This document shows positions 25,994-35,032 of a stretch of 64,000 nucleotides of DNA, in pieces. Position 1 is the first letter of the stretch. Every line of letters begins with the position of its first letter. Position numbers and translations under genes: made by a program. Origin of the DNA: Sphingomonas sp. ERG5 (GTDB lineage: Bacteria > Pseudomonadota > Alphaproteobacteria > Sphingomonadales > Sphingomonadaceae); NCBI RefSeq assembly GCF_000803065.1, contig NZ_JSXI01000069.1, forward strand, positions 57,799 to 121,798, read 5' to 3'. A model generated the notes under the pieces. The model saw only the letters and a list, made by a program, of their open reading frames with translations, did no database searches and was not told the DNA's origin.

Positions 25994-27241
25994 TTATCTG
26001 CCGAAACGATATGAGAGCGAAAGAAAGCCAAGAGGCTGCGTCTTGTGAAAGACGATCGGACTGTCTTTCACCTTGCCGAGCAGCGTGGTCACGCCGCCAG
26101 CGGCACCGAGGCTGAGTCGATCGGTCAGCCGGTACTGCGCACTGAGCATGAACGAGGCGTCGTTGAATCCGCTTCCGGGGCGAAATTGCGACAGTCCCGA
26201 CGCGCGGGACTGTTCCGCATTCACGCCGAAATATCGGTCATTATGCTTCTTGTCGGCCCATGTCGTCCCGATCGTCGGGACAAGCGTCAGGCGTGACGAG
26301 ACGGAGACCGGATATGACAGGCTCGCATCGGCGATGATGCCCTTGGTGCTGCCGGCGAACCCCTTTGTCGCCCCGATGGTGGCGACAAAGCCTGCGCCCT
26401 TGAGGCTCATGAACCCCCGGCCACCCGCGCCGAACGAAAGCTTGCCGATTCCGGCGGGCGCGTCCTTGCTGCGATAGCCCTGCATGACCGTCACGCTCGC
26501 GCCAATGGTAATATGATCGGTATCGATCGCGTTGATGCCGATACCATTTTGCAGATTGGCGAAAAATGGTCCCCAGGACACATCGATCACCGGGACAGGC
26601 AGGGCACGATAATTGTCCGAACCCTGATAGGCCGGCGCATAGCCCGCGCCGATGCCGATGACGATATGATCCTTATCTTTGTCGCTATCCTGTTCCTGGG
26701 CCTGGGCCGATACGCCCCAGAAAATGAGCGGCAGCATGGCGAATGCCACTATGCGCAGGGGACGGGGATGAGAAAGGCGTGTGTGGGAAAGATTGGTCAC
26801 TAATATTCTCGCAGGGTTTGCGCCACGGGTCGCCGTGGACGCTGGGGGGAAAGGGAAATCGGCCTGCCCGGAACGGCATATGGTCGGACGAGCCGCGGCG
26901 GTTGATTCCGGGTGTGGATGCGCCGGCGCCGTCGAAGGCGGGGCGCGCTCCTGTTCGCAGCGCGACGCAACGAGGGCTTCGATCATGCTGATCTGTTGCG
27001 GATCATAGCCAGCGTTGCGCATGCGCTCCCGCTCGGCCTCCGCCAATCCGCGCCGCTGAAGCCGAAACAGGACGGCGTAGCGCCGAAGGGCTTCAAGCCG
27101 GGGGTTGGCAAGCGGCAAATGCTGACGCTGGTCGGACAGGAAAAGAGTGCAACGCCACGACGGCATGACACTCGACAGCGGGTCGCCGCGCGCAAGAGCG
27201 ATCACCGCGAGTTCGATCTTCGTCATCATCGTGTCGGGCAC
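25994..27241 (-). CDS. MipA/OmpV-family outer-membrane protein with a long N-terminal extension
   Basis: The C-terminal ~245 residues are a MipA/OmpV beta-barrel: GIGAGYAPAYQGSDNYRALPVPVIDV early and FLSLSYRFGR at the end, preceded by a signal-peptide-like stretch (RIVAFAMLPLIFWGVSAQAQ). In the same frame, with no stop, lies an extra ~145-residue N-terminal part (MTKIELAVIALARGDPL, NPRLEALRRYAVLFRL) that looks like an unrelated small cytoplasmic protein. GTG 27241 has AAGGAGA upstream, so the extension has its own start signal. GTG 26800 could start the MipA part alone. Either two proteins overlap functionally in one frame or a stop codon between them was lost. Confidence 0.65.
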   Translation of the reverse strand: MPDTMMTKIELAVIALARGDPLSSVMPSWRCTLFLSDQRQHLPLANPRLEALRRYAVLFRLQRRGLAEAERERMRNAGYDPQQISMIEALVASRCEQERAPPSTAPAHPHPESTAAARPTICRSGQADFPFPPASTATRGANPARILVTNLSHTRLSHPRPLRIVAFAMLPLIFWGVSAQAQEQDSDKDKDHIVIGIGAGYAPAYQGSDNYRALPVPVIDVSWGPFFANLQNGIGINAIDTDHITIGASVTVMQGYRSKDAPAGIGKLSFGAGGRGFMSLKGAGFVATIGATKGFAGSTKGIIADASLSYPVSVSSRLTLVPTIGTTWADKKHNDRYFGVNAEQSRASGLSQFRPGSGFNDASFMLSAQYRLTDRLSLGAAGGVTTLLGKVKDSPIVFHKTQPLGFLSLSYRFGR

Positions 27242-27413
27242 CAATCGTCTCCTTCCCCCCTGAGACACCGGCACGAGCGCGCACCCTCATCAAAAAAGTC
27301 GCGCCGCCACGGCGGCGCTGAGAAGCCGGTCGTGGCGACGTCAATCACGCTCCGGCTGATCCGATGGCCACAACCGGATTGCGAGACTCCAGCGCTGAGG
27401 TTAGGACCGCGCG

Positions 27414-28010
27414 ATGCGCGAAGACGGGGTCGATGAGCAGAGGCTGGCAAGTGGCGGTCTTGTCGGGACCTTCATGGAATCGCGACCGTCGTTGCTGCGC
27501 TATCTCATCCTGCGCGGTGCGAGCGCAGATGAAGCCGACGATATTCTCCAGGAGGTCTATCTCAAGCTTTCGATCGACGGGATCGGTCCTGTCGCCGAAC
27601 CGCGCGCCTATCTGTACCGGATGGCGACCAATTATTTTCTCGGGCTTCGCCGCACGGCGGGCCGGCGAACGCGGCGCGAGGAGGATTGGGTGGAGGCCCA
27701 TAGCGGTGAGGAACGGGAGGTTGATGAGCAGCCATCGGCCGAAACGCATCTCATCGCGCGCGAGCAACTCGCGATCCTGCAGCGCGTACTCGACGGGCTT
27801 CCCGACCGGACCCGCGTCATTTTTCGCCGCTTCCGCGTCGATGGCGAGCCCCAGCGCCAGATCGCCGACGACATTGGCATCAGCGTGAGCGCGGTCGAGA
27901 AGCATCTCGCCCGGGCCTATGAAGCGATTTCAGCGGCAAAGCTTCGTCTTGATGGGGATCGCAGCGACCCGCGGCATCTCAGGGGTGAGAGAGGTCGTCA
28001 TGGCATCTGA
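27414..28010 (+). CDS. ECF sigma factor, FecI-like
   Basis: A 198-residue extracytoplasmic-function sigma factor. Region 2 is seen in ADEADDILQEVYLKL and AYLYRMATNYFLGL; region 4 in LPDRTRVIFRRFRVDGEPQRQIADDIGISVSAVEKHL. It directs RNA polymerase to its target promoter, here most likely the downstream receptor operon in response to a signal passed through the FecR-like protein. Its last 11 bases overlap the fecR start, so the two are co-translated. AGGAC lies before ATG 27414. Confidence 0.9.
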   Translation: MREDGVDEQRLASGGLVGTFMESRPSLLRYLILRGASADEADDILQEVYLKLSIDGIGPVAEPRAYLYRMATNYFLGLRRTAGRRTRREEDWVEAHSGEEREVDEQPSAETHLIAREQLAILQRVLDGLPDRTRVIFRRFRVDGEPQRQIADDIGISVSAVEKHLARAYEAISAAKLRLDGDRSDPRHLRGERGRHGI

Positions 28011-28962
28011 CGCAAGGCACAGCGTTCGCGCACAGGCCATCGAATGGCACATCCGGCTTCGCCACGGCGATGACGCGAGCTGGGACGCATTCGCCGAATG
28101 GCTGGCCATGGATCCGCGTCACGCCGAGAGTTACGACGAGATCGAGCAAGCCGATCTCGCGATCGAACCGCTGTTGTCCGACGTCGTTTTTCTCGAAGCC
28201 GCCAATGATACCGATGCGCCTTCCGATCCGCCAGCATCCCGCTGGACGTGGTGGGGGCTTGGCGGCGGCGCACTCGCCGCGTCAATCGCGGCGGCCATCG
28301 TCCTGATCCCACAAGGGTCGACCAGCCGGTACGAGGTGGTGACGGGACCGGGGCAACGCGAGATCGTTACTCTGGAGGCGGGGACTCAGGTGACGCTCAA
28401 CGGCTCGACGCGCATGACCTTCGATCGCAAGGATCCGCGCTTCGCATCGCTCGCTGCAGGGGAGGCATTGTTCCAGGTGCAGCATGACAACGCCCGGCCT
28501 TTCGCGCTTGAGGTCGGCGAAAGCCGCGTTGAGGATCTTGGGACGGTCTTCAACGTCGTGCGCGATGCGGGCGAGGTGCGCGTCGCCGTGGCCGAAGGCA
28601 AAGTCCTCTACAAATCCGAAAAAGAAGCAATCCCGCTCCAGGCCGGGCAAACGCTGGTCGACCTGCCCTCGGCGGGAGCCGTTCGCGTGACCCGTGCGCC
28701 GATCGCGTCGGTCGGTGCCTGGCAAAAGGGGCGGCTCGTCTATACCGGCGAACCGCTGTCGCAAGTGGCGGCCGATCTCGGTCGTGCGCTTGGCGTCCGG
28801 ATCACCGTCGCGCCCGACATCGCCGGTCGGCCCTTCTCCGGCGCTATCGCTATCGACGGGACCGGGCCGGACCAGCTCAGGCGTTTGATGCCGGCCCTGA
28901 ACGTGACCTTCGAGTCCGGGACCAATGGCTGGGCGATGAAGTCTGCCGGTGCGGCGCGCTAG
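28000..28962 (+). CDS. FecR-like anti-sigma/sigma-regulator protein
   Basis: A 320-residue protein. The DUF4880-type N-terminus (QAIEWHIRLRHGDDASWDAFAEWLAMDPRHAESYDEIE) binds the sigma factor. A single membrane helix (WGLGGGALAASIAAAIVLI) lies near residue 85, followed by the periplasmic FecR domain (GQREIVTLEAGTQVTLNGSTRM, AVAEGKVL) and a C-terminal STN-interacting part. It transmits ligand status from the receptor to the sigma factor. ATG 28000 follows GAGAGAGG; the frame from 27919 lies inside the sigma gene. It overlaps the receptor start by 14 bases. Confidence 0.9.
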   Translation: MASDARHSVRAQAIEWHIRLRHGDDASWDAFAEWLAMDPRHAESYDEIEQADLAIEPLLSDVVFLEAANDTDAPSDPPASRWTWWGLGGGALAASIAAAIVLIPQGSTSRYEVVTGPGQREIVTLEAGTQVTLNGSTRMTFDRKDPRFASLAAGEALFQVQHDNARPFALEVGESRVEDLGTVFNVVRDAGEVRVAVAEGKVLYKSEKEAIPLQAGQTLVDLPSAGAVRVTRAPIASVGAWQKGRLVYTGEPLSQVAADLGRALGVRITVAPDIAGRPFSGAIAIDGTGPDQLRRLMPALNVTFESGTNGWAMKSAGAAR

Positions 28963-31306
28963 ATGGGCGGCACTTGCCGCAAGTTCCGTTCTTGGCCTCG
29001 GCATGGCCGATGTCGCGCATGCCAAGCGATTCAACATTCCGGCCGGCCGTCTCGGTGAGGTTGCGGCCGCACTGGGCGAGCAGGGCGGAATCACGATTGC
29101 CGTGGCGGACCCGGATCTTGCCGTCCGCCCCTCCCCCGGCGTCAAAGGCGATTTCTCGCTCCGTGCCGCACTGGCGCGCGCCTTGCGCGGGACAGGTACG
29201 GAAGCGGTCTTCTATGACAGGGCCACCGTTCGCATCGTGAGGCGACGCGTGGCGACGCAGCCCAAAGGGCCGGCGCCGGCACCACCCAAAGCTGTCGATG
29301 CCGACTGGGATTCCGAGATCGTCGTCACGGCCAGCAAGCAGAATATTCCGATCGGCGCCTATCCCGGCTCAATCAAACTCCTCGAACTCGATTCGGGTTG
29401 GGATGCCCGCAATGCGGCCGGCGGAACGGCGTCGATCACGAAACTACTCCCGGCACTCGGTTCCACCAATCTCGGCCCCGCGCGCAACAAATTGTTCATT
29501 CGCGGCATCGCCGACAGCAGCTTCAACGGCCCGACCCAGGCCACGGTGGGCCAGTATCTCGGCGATGTCCGGCTCAATTACAGCGCGCCCGACCCGAACC
29601 TCAATCTCTACGACATGAAGCGCATCGAGGTGCTGGTCGGGCCACAGGGCACCCTTTATGGCGCGAGCTCGCTCGGCGGCATCATTCGCCTCGTTCCCAA
29701 TGCGCCTGATGTGCAAGACGCATCGGCGACAGCGTCCGTCGGCATCAGCTCCACGCGGTTCGGCGGGTTGGGCGGCGACGGCGCCGCCATGGTCAATCTG
29801 CCGGTGATCAAAGGCCGGATCGGCGTTCGGTTCGTGATCTTCGGGACCCGTGAAGCCGGGTATATCGACGACCCGTCGCGCGGCCTGCGGGATATCAACA
29901 GCACCACAAGCTATGGCCAGCGCATGACCTGGCATGTTGAGGACCTGTGGGGCCTGGACATCGATATCGGGGCCGCCACGCACAACACCTCGACCCGGGA
30001 TGGGCAATATGTCCTTCGCGGCGATCCGCCGCTCATCCGCAACAATGCGATCCCGCAGCCCTTCAAGAACACATATTACATGTCCTATCTCACACTGCGC
30101 CGAATGCTGGGGCAAGCGGAACTGGTGTCGACGACGTCGGTCGTCCAGCATGACATCAAGACGGTCTTCGACGCGACGGGTCATGACGGATCGACGTCGC
30201 CTGCCCGCTTCGAGGAAGACAACAACATCATCCTTGTCAGTCACGAAACCAGGGTTTCGGGCGGCGGGAAGAATTCGCCTTGGGTGGCGGGCATCACCAG
30301 CATCTATAATGCCAGCGCGCTTTCGCGCTCGCTTGGCCCGCCCGATGCTCCGGCACGGATCGCTGGTGTCGTTAACCACCAAGCCGAAGCGGCCGTGTTC
30401 GGCCAGTTCTCCAGGCCGCTCCTGTCGAACGTGACGGGTACGCTCGGCGGACGCCTCACCTTTGCGCGCAGCGTCGGCAATCTGCTCGACAATCCAACCG
30501 ACAAATCAAAAGAGCCCTTCCGCAACGAACTGCGCTTCTCTCCAACTTTTGCGGTCGACTGGCATCCGCGCGGAAGGTTTTCGGCCTTTCTGCATTATCA
30601 GCAGGGATATCGTGCCGGCGGACTGGCCGTGGCGCCATCGGGATCGGCGCTGGAAAGCCGGAAGTTCGATACGGATGACCTGAAGATGAGCGAGATCGGT
30701 ATTCGACTTGGCAACAAGGACCATAACCGTTTGTCGCTTCGGGCGGCCTTCTTCTTCGCCGACTGGAATCATATCCAGGCCGATCTCATCGACAGCTCCG
30801 GACTGCCCTACACCTCCAATATCGGCAGCGGCCGAATTTTCGGGCTGGATGCGGACGTCACATGGCGCCTGTCGCCGGCTCTGACTGTCACCGCCGCGGC
30901 GTTCATCAACGATAGTAACCTCTATGCCCCGGAGCCGGAATTCACCGGTTCCGGCATGCGAGCCTTGCCGAACGTCCCGCGCAATGGCATCCGCCTGGTG
31001 ACCGGCTGGCGCGGGAATATCGCGCCCGGCATCTCCCTGAGCGGCGAGGCGTCGTTGCGTTACGTCGGCGAATCCTGGCTCGGGATCGGACCCCTGCTCG
31101 ATATTCCGCAAGGACATTACACCGTCGGGGATGTCGGCGGCCGGGTCGAGTTCGGAAAATTCGGAGTTTCGCTGGACGTTACCAACCTGGGCGACGTTCG
31201 CGGAAACAGCTTCGCGTTCGGAAATCCCTTTGGTCTGGCACGGCGCGATCAGATGACGCCGCTGCGGCCGCGCACCATCCGGCTGGGGCTTCACGCACGC
31301 TTCTGA
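28949..31306 (+). CDS. TonB-dependent transducer with N-terminal STN signalling domain
   Basis: A 785-residue outer-membrane receptor. After the signal peptide (AALAASSVLGLGMADVAHA) comes an STN domain (FNIPAGRLGEVAAALGEQGGITIAV, LRAALARALRGTGTEAVFYD), the mark of receptors that signal to a FecR/FecI pair. The plug follows with DSEIVVTASKQ and KRIEVLVGPQGTLYGASSLGG, and the barrel ends RLGLHARF. A ferric-siderophore or similar ligand is expected from the FecIRA arrangement. Translation starts at GTG 28949, inside the last codons of fecR. Confidence 0.92.
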   Translation: MRRARWAALAASSVLGLGMADVAHAKRFNIPAGRLGEVAAALGEQGGITIAVADPDLAVRPSPGVKGDFSLRAALARALRGTGTEAVFYDRATVRIVRRRVATQPKGPAPAPPKAVDADWDSEIVVTASKQNIPIGAYPGSIKLLELDSGWDARNAAGGTASITKLLPALGSTNLGPARNKLFIRGIADSSFNGPTQATVGQYLGDVRLNYSAPDPNLNLYDMKRIEVLVGPQGTLYGASSLGGIIRLVPNAPDVQDASATASVGISSTRFGGLGGDGAAMVNLPVIKGRIGVRFVIFGTREAGYIDDPSRGLRDINSTTSYGQRMTWHVEDLWGLDIDIGAATHNTSTRDGQYVLRGDPPLIRNNAIPQPFKNTYYMSYLTLRRMLGQAELVSTTSVVQHDIKTVFDATGHDGSTSPARFEEDNNIILVSHETRVSGGGKNSPWVAGITSIYNASALSRSLGPPDAPARIAGVVNHQAEAAVFGQFSRPLLSNVTGTLGGRLTFARSVGNLLDNPTDKSKEPFRNELRFSPTFAVDWHPRGRFSAFLHYQQGYRAGGLAVAPSGSALESRKFDTDDLKMSEIGIRLGNKDHNRLSLRAAFFFADWNHIQADLIDSSGLPYTSNIGSGRIFGLDADVTWRLSPALTVTAAAFINDSNLYAPEPEFTGSGMRALPNVPRNGIRLVTGWRGNIAPGISLSGEASLRYVGESWLGIGPLLDIPQGHYTVGDVGGRVEFGKFGVSLDVTNLGDVRGNSFAFGNPFGLARRDQMTPLRPRTIRLGLHARF

Positions 31307-31464
31307 AAAATCGTTGTGAAACCAGCCGATCGCCGAACCTCCCCGGACGGCAGCGTCGGGTCCAGGCGCAACGCTTCTCGGAATAGCGTGACCGTGCTGC
31401 CCCGCTGCGAACGACACGCACCGGGAATAAAATCCGAACGCGTCCAGTCCTGAAGGGGAATGAT

Positions 31465-32103
31465 ATGGCTGCCCCACACAGGAGCAGCCATCCGAGCGAG
31501 CCGGAGCGCAAGATGGACCCAACCACCGCAATCGATTCCCCAGCCGTTGCGGAGGAGGTGCAACGACATGACGCCGTATCGATGACGCTTCACTGGCTCA
31601 CCCTGTTGCTCTTGATCGTCCTGTTCTGGACGGCCTGGGCACGGGAGGAGGTGAGCGACGGCGATACTGCGGCGTTGCTCCTGACCGTTCACCGTTCGAC
31701 AGGCGTTTTGATCTGGGCCGTCACGCTGTTCCGGCTTGCCTGGAAAACGACGGCGGCCCGGACGCCGGCCCTGCCATCGGGGATGCCAAGAGCCCAGCGA
31801 TGGGCAGCGCGCGCCAGCGAAGTTGCCCTTTATCTGATCCTGGTCGCCCAGCCGATAACCGGTTTTGTCCAGAGCATTGCGCGCGGCAAGCCCCTGCCCC
31901 TGCTCGGACTGTCGGTCCCGGCCGTGATGGCACGCGACGAGGCGCTGACGCACCTTTTCCATGACATCCATGAGACAACCGCGACGGTGCTGCTCGTGCT
32001 TGTCGGCCTGCATGCCTGCGCTGCGTTGCTGCACGGTATCGTGCTTCGCGACGGCGTGTTCAGCTCGATGCTGCCGGCGCGCAAGCGATCCACCGAAGAA
32101 TAA
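31465..32103 (+). CDS. cytochrome b561-family membrane protein
   Basis: A 212-residue bacterial cytochrome b561 with four membrane helices. Candidate heme-ligand histidines appear in TLHWLTL, TVHRSTG, LFHDIHE and GLHACAALLH. It carries electrons across or within the inner membrane, probably taking them from quinol. AAGGGGA sits seven bases before ATG 31465. It opens a run with a Tat-exported phosphoesterase, a cupredoxin and an ECF sigma/anti-sigma pair, suggesting a periplasmic redox module. Confidence 0.88.
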   Translation: MAAPHRSSHPSEPERKMDPTTAIDSPAVAEEVQRHDAVSMTLHWLTLLLLIVLFWTAWAREEVSDGDTAALLLTVHRSTGVLIWAVTLFRLAWKTTAARTPALPSGMPRAQRWAARASEVALYLILVAQPITGFVQSIARGKPLPLLGLSVPAVMARDEALTHLFHDIHETTATVLLVLVGLHACAALLHGIVLRDGVFSSMLPARKRSTEE

Positions 32104-32173
32104 ATTCGCCGCTGGGGAATATCGCGCCGCGACGGCCGGTCTTCCTCGTTGAACATCTATCATTGGGGTGACG

Positions 32174-33124
32174 ATGATGACCGACGACATCGAAGAAGGC
32201 ATGAACCGGCGCAGCCTGCTCAGCCACTGCGCCGGTTGGGCCGGTACGGGCGCGCTCTATACACTCACCGGCGGGATCGCCTCGTCGATCAGCCTCGATG
32301 CAGCGCTGGCCGCGCCGCTGGCCAGGGGCAAAACCAAGCCCTTCACCTTCCTGCAGATCAGCGACACGCATCTCGGTTTCGACAAGCCCGCCAATCCCAA
32401 TGTGCGCGGCACCGCACTCGAGGCGGTCGCCAAGATCAAGGCGCTCACGCAGAAGCCCGATCTCATCATTCACACCGGCGACATCACTCACCTTTCCAAG
32501 GACGAGCAGTTCGACGACGCCAAGCAGATTCTGAGCGATCTCGGGGCGCCGATCTTCCATGTCCCGGGCGAGCACGACTTTCTCGACGAGGGCCAGGGCA
32601 AGACCTATCTCGCGCATTACGGCAAGGGCACGCTCGGCACCGGCTGGTACAGTTTCGACCATAATGGTGTGCATTTCGTCGCGCTCAACAATGTCGCCAA
32701 TCTCAAGCCCGGCGGCATGGCGCATATCGGTGACGACCAACTCGCCTGGCTGAAGAAGGACCTTGCCGGCCAGTCGGCGAGCACGCCGATCGTCGTGTTC
32801 GGCCATATCCCCTTGTGGACCGTCTACGAACAATGGGGTTGGGGCACCGACGACAGCGCGCAGGCGCTTGGCTTCCTCAAGCGCTTCGGCTCGGTCACTG
32901 TCCTCAATGGCCATATCCACCAGATTATCCAGAAGGTGGAAGGCAATGTCTCTTTCCACTCGGCGCGCTCGACCGCCTATCCGCAGCCCGCGCCGGGAGC
33001 TGCTCCGTCGCCCGGCCCCCTGAAAGTCCCGACGGAGCAGCTTCCCTCAATGCTCGGCATCCGTACCGCACGCTTCGTGCGCGGCAACGAACCGATCGCA
33101 CTGATCGACCAGTCATTCGCCTGA
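32174..33124 (+). CDS. Tat-exported calcineurin-like metallophosphoesterase
   Basis: A 316-residue protein starting with a twin-arginine-type signal (MNRRSLLSHCAGW). Metallophosphoesterase motifs occur in order: LQISDTHLG, IIHTGDITH, PGEHDFLD, FGHIPLW and LNGHIHQ. The usual GNH(D/E) is GEHD here, a variant of the metal-bridging Asn, so the substrate or metal chemistry may differ. Start ATG 32174 with GGGG just upstream; GTG 32168 is possible. It lies between cytochrome b561 and the cupredoxin, and is probably periplasmic and metal-loaded before Tat export. Confidence 0.85.
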   Translation: MMTDDIEEGMNRRSLLSHCAGWAGTGALYTLTGGIASSISLDAALAAPLARGKTKPFTFLQISDTHLGFDKPANPNVRGTALEAVAKIKALTQKPDLIIHTGDITHLSKDEQFDDAKQILSDLGAPIFHVPGEHDFLDEGQGKTYLAHYGKGTLGTGWYSFDHNGVHFVALNNVANLKPGGMAHIGDDQLAWLKKDLAGQSASTPIVVFGHIPLWTVYEQWGWGTDDSAQALGFLKRFGSVTVLNGHIHQIIQKVEGNVSFHSARSTAYPQPAPGAAPSPGPLKVPTEQLPSMLGIRTARFVRGNEPIALIDQSFA

Positions 33125-33157
33125 ACGATCCCCCTGATCATTTCCGTGGAGTCAATA

Positions 33158-33517
33158 ATGACAAGTTTGTCCAAATCCTTGCGCCATGTTGCGCTGCTGC
33201 TTGCCCTTTCAACGCCGGTGATCGGACTGGTCACGACGCGCACCGCGATCGCGGCCCCCGCCAAAACGCAGGCGGTATCCATCAAGGGGTTTGCGTTCAG
33301 CCCGCAGGTCCTGACGGTCGCGCCCGGCACGACCGTCACCTGGACCAATGTCGATGAGGATCCGCACACCGTCACTGCCAACGACCGGAGCTTTCACTCG
33401 GCTGCGCTCGATACGGACGACAAATACAGCTTCACCTTCACCAAGCTTGGTGACTATGCCTATTTCTGTTCGCTTCATCCGCATATGACCGGCAAGATCG
33501 TCGTAAAGGCGGGCTGA
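33158..33517 (+). CDS. periplasmic cupredoxin (plastocyanin/amicyanin-like)
   Basis: A 119-residue blue-copper-type protein with a signal peptide. All four type 1 copper ligands are visible: His70 in DPHTV, then Cys104, His107 and Met110 in FCSLHPHM. It carries single electrons in the periplasm, plausibly to or from cytochrome b561 two genes upstream. GTGGAG precedes ATG 33158. The spacing (33 bases from the phosphoesterase, 31 to the sigma gene) supports one transcript. Confidence 0.92.
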   Translation: MTSLSKSLRHVALLLALSTPVIGLVTTRTAIAAPAKTQAVSIKGFAFSPQVLTVAPGTTVTWTNVDEDPHTVTANDRSFHSAALDTDDKYSFTFTKLGDYAYFCSLHPHMTGKIVVKAG

Positions 33518-33548
33518 CGATGATGCTGGCATGCAAGGCAGGACGACC

Positions 33549-34166
33549 ATGAACGGCCGCGGATTCTTCCGTCCCCGCCTGGTGTCTGCCCTGCGCGGTC
33601 GGCAACGAGCCCAGGAACGCGATCAGGCGTTGCGGACCGAGCACTTCCGGCTTGTGATGCTGCCCCATATGGACGCCGCCTACAGCTATGCGCGGTACCT
33701 CAGCCGCAACAGCGCGATCGCTGAGGATGTCGTGCAGGATGCTTTCCTTCGCGCCTTTCGCGGGTTCGACAGATGGCGCGGCGACAATCCCAAGGCATGG
33801 CTGCTGGCGATCGTGCGCAATTGCTATCTCGATACCGTCGCGGCGCGGCGGGATCCGTTACGCGGCGCCGAACCGGTCGAAGCGATCGACGAGTGCGCGA
33901 CCGTAATGGGCCAGGTCGAACAGCTGGAGGATCGGGCGGCACGGCGCAGCGATGCCGCCATGCTGCGCCGGACGATTGAGGATTTGCCCGAACCATTCCG
34001 TGAGACATTGGTTCTGCGCGAGCTGGACGAACTGAGCTACAAGGAAATCGCCACGATCACCGGAGTTCCAATTGGCACCGTCATGTCGCGCCTCGCCCGC
34101 GCAAGGGCCATGCTCGGCGCACTTCTCCTGCCGCAAAGTGGCGAAACGTGGGAGGCGCGAACATGA
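33549..34166 (+). CDS. ECF RNA polymerase sigma factor
   Basis: A 205-residue sigma-70-family protein. Region 2 is seen in AEDVVQDAFLRAFRGFDRWRG and KAWLLAIVRNCYLD, region 4 in LPEPFRETLVLRELDELSYKEIATITGVPIGTVMSRLARAR. It forms a sigma/anti-sigma pair with the next gene, sharing an ATGA overlap (34163-34166). ATG 33549 was chosen over 33531 because GGCAGGAC lies just upstream. It probably controls the cytochrome/cupredoxin genes in front of it. Confidence 0.9.
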   Translation: MNGRGFFRPRLVSALRGRQRAQERDQALRTEHFRLVMLPHMDAAYSYARYLSRNSAIAEDVVQDAFLRAFRGFDRWRGDNPKAWLLAIVRNCYLDTVAARRDPLRGAEPVEAIDECATVMGQVEQLEDRAARRSDAAMLRRTIEDLPEPFRETLVLRELDELSYKEIATITGVPIGTVMSRLARARAMLGALLLPQSGETWEART

Positions 34167-34975
34167 CGGCGTGCGACGACAAACTATTGTTGCTGCAAGC
34201 ACATGTCGATGGAGAGCTCGACGCCGCCAACGCTGTCGCGCTCGAAGCGCATTTACGGAGCTGCACCGCTTGTGCCGATGAATTGGCGCGGATCGAGGCG
34301 GTACGAGGAATTCTGGCAAGTGCCGAGCCCGGCTACCGCGCCCCCGAAGGTTTGCGGTCGCGCATTGACGCACTGATCGACGCTGAAGCTCAGGCCGCGC
34401 CCGGTCCTTCTGCGCGACGTCCGGTCGAGCGAACGCCCGAATTCCACCCCAGCGCCGGCGTGATGGCGATCAACAGAAACTGGGGGGGCGGACTGGCGAC
34501 AGGTCTCGCGCTCAGCGCGGCGCTACTCTTTGCGCTGCCGCAGCTCATCCGCTCGAATACCGAGGACCAGTTGATCGACAGCCATATCCGATCGTTGTCG
34601 CTCAGTAGTCATTTGACCGATATCGCGACGTCCAATCGTCACGTCGTGAAGCCCTGGTTCAATGGCAAGATCGATTTCGCGCCGCCAGTTCCCGAACTGG
34701 CGGCGAAAGGCTTCCCGCTGGTTGGCGGGCGGCTCGACTATGTCGACGGCCATGAGGCTGCGGCGATCGTCTACCGGCGGCGGCTGCATACGATCAACGT
34801 CTTCGTTCTACCGGCGGGAAAGCTCTCCTTACCGGTTAGCATGAGCAGTAAGCATGAGGGCTATAGTGTTGTCCGCTGGACGAAGAATGGCCTCGCATTC
34901 TGGGCGATCTCAGATATCGACCTGGCTGACCTCGAGCTTTTCCAAAGGACGTTTGTCAGTGAGCCCAGCCTGTAG
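34163..34975 (+). CDS. zinc-finger anti-sigma factor (membrane)
   Basis: A 270-residue anti-sigma protein. The zf-HC2 ZAS motif is HVDGELDAANAVALEAHLRSCTACADEL, giving H-x3-C-x2-C. A membrane helix (GGLATGLALSAALLFALPQL) lies near residue 115, followed by a periplasmic domain with IVYRRRLHTINVFVLPAG. It holds the sigma factor until a redox or envelope signal releases it (family knowledge). The start overlaps the sigma stop as ATGA, with GGGAGG upstream. Confidence 0.88.
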   Translation: MTACDDKLLLLQAHVDGELDAANAVALEAHLRSCTACADELARIEAVRGILASAEPGYRAPEGLRSRIDALIDAEAQAAPGPSARRPVERTPEFHPSAGVMAINRNWGGGLATGLALSAALLFALPQLIRSNTEDQLIDSHIRSLSLSSHLTDIATSNRHVVKPWFNGKIDFAPPVPELAAKGFPLVGGRLDYVDGHEAAAIVYRRRLHTINVFVLPAGKLSLPVSMSSKHEGYSVVRWTKNGLAFWAISDIDLADLELFQRTFVSEPSL

Positions 34976-35032
34976 CTGGATTTCACCGCGATCTATCGGG
35001 AGTTGGCATCTGAGCCAATTGGAGTGGCGAAC

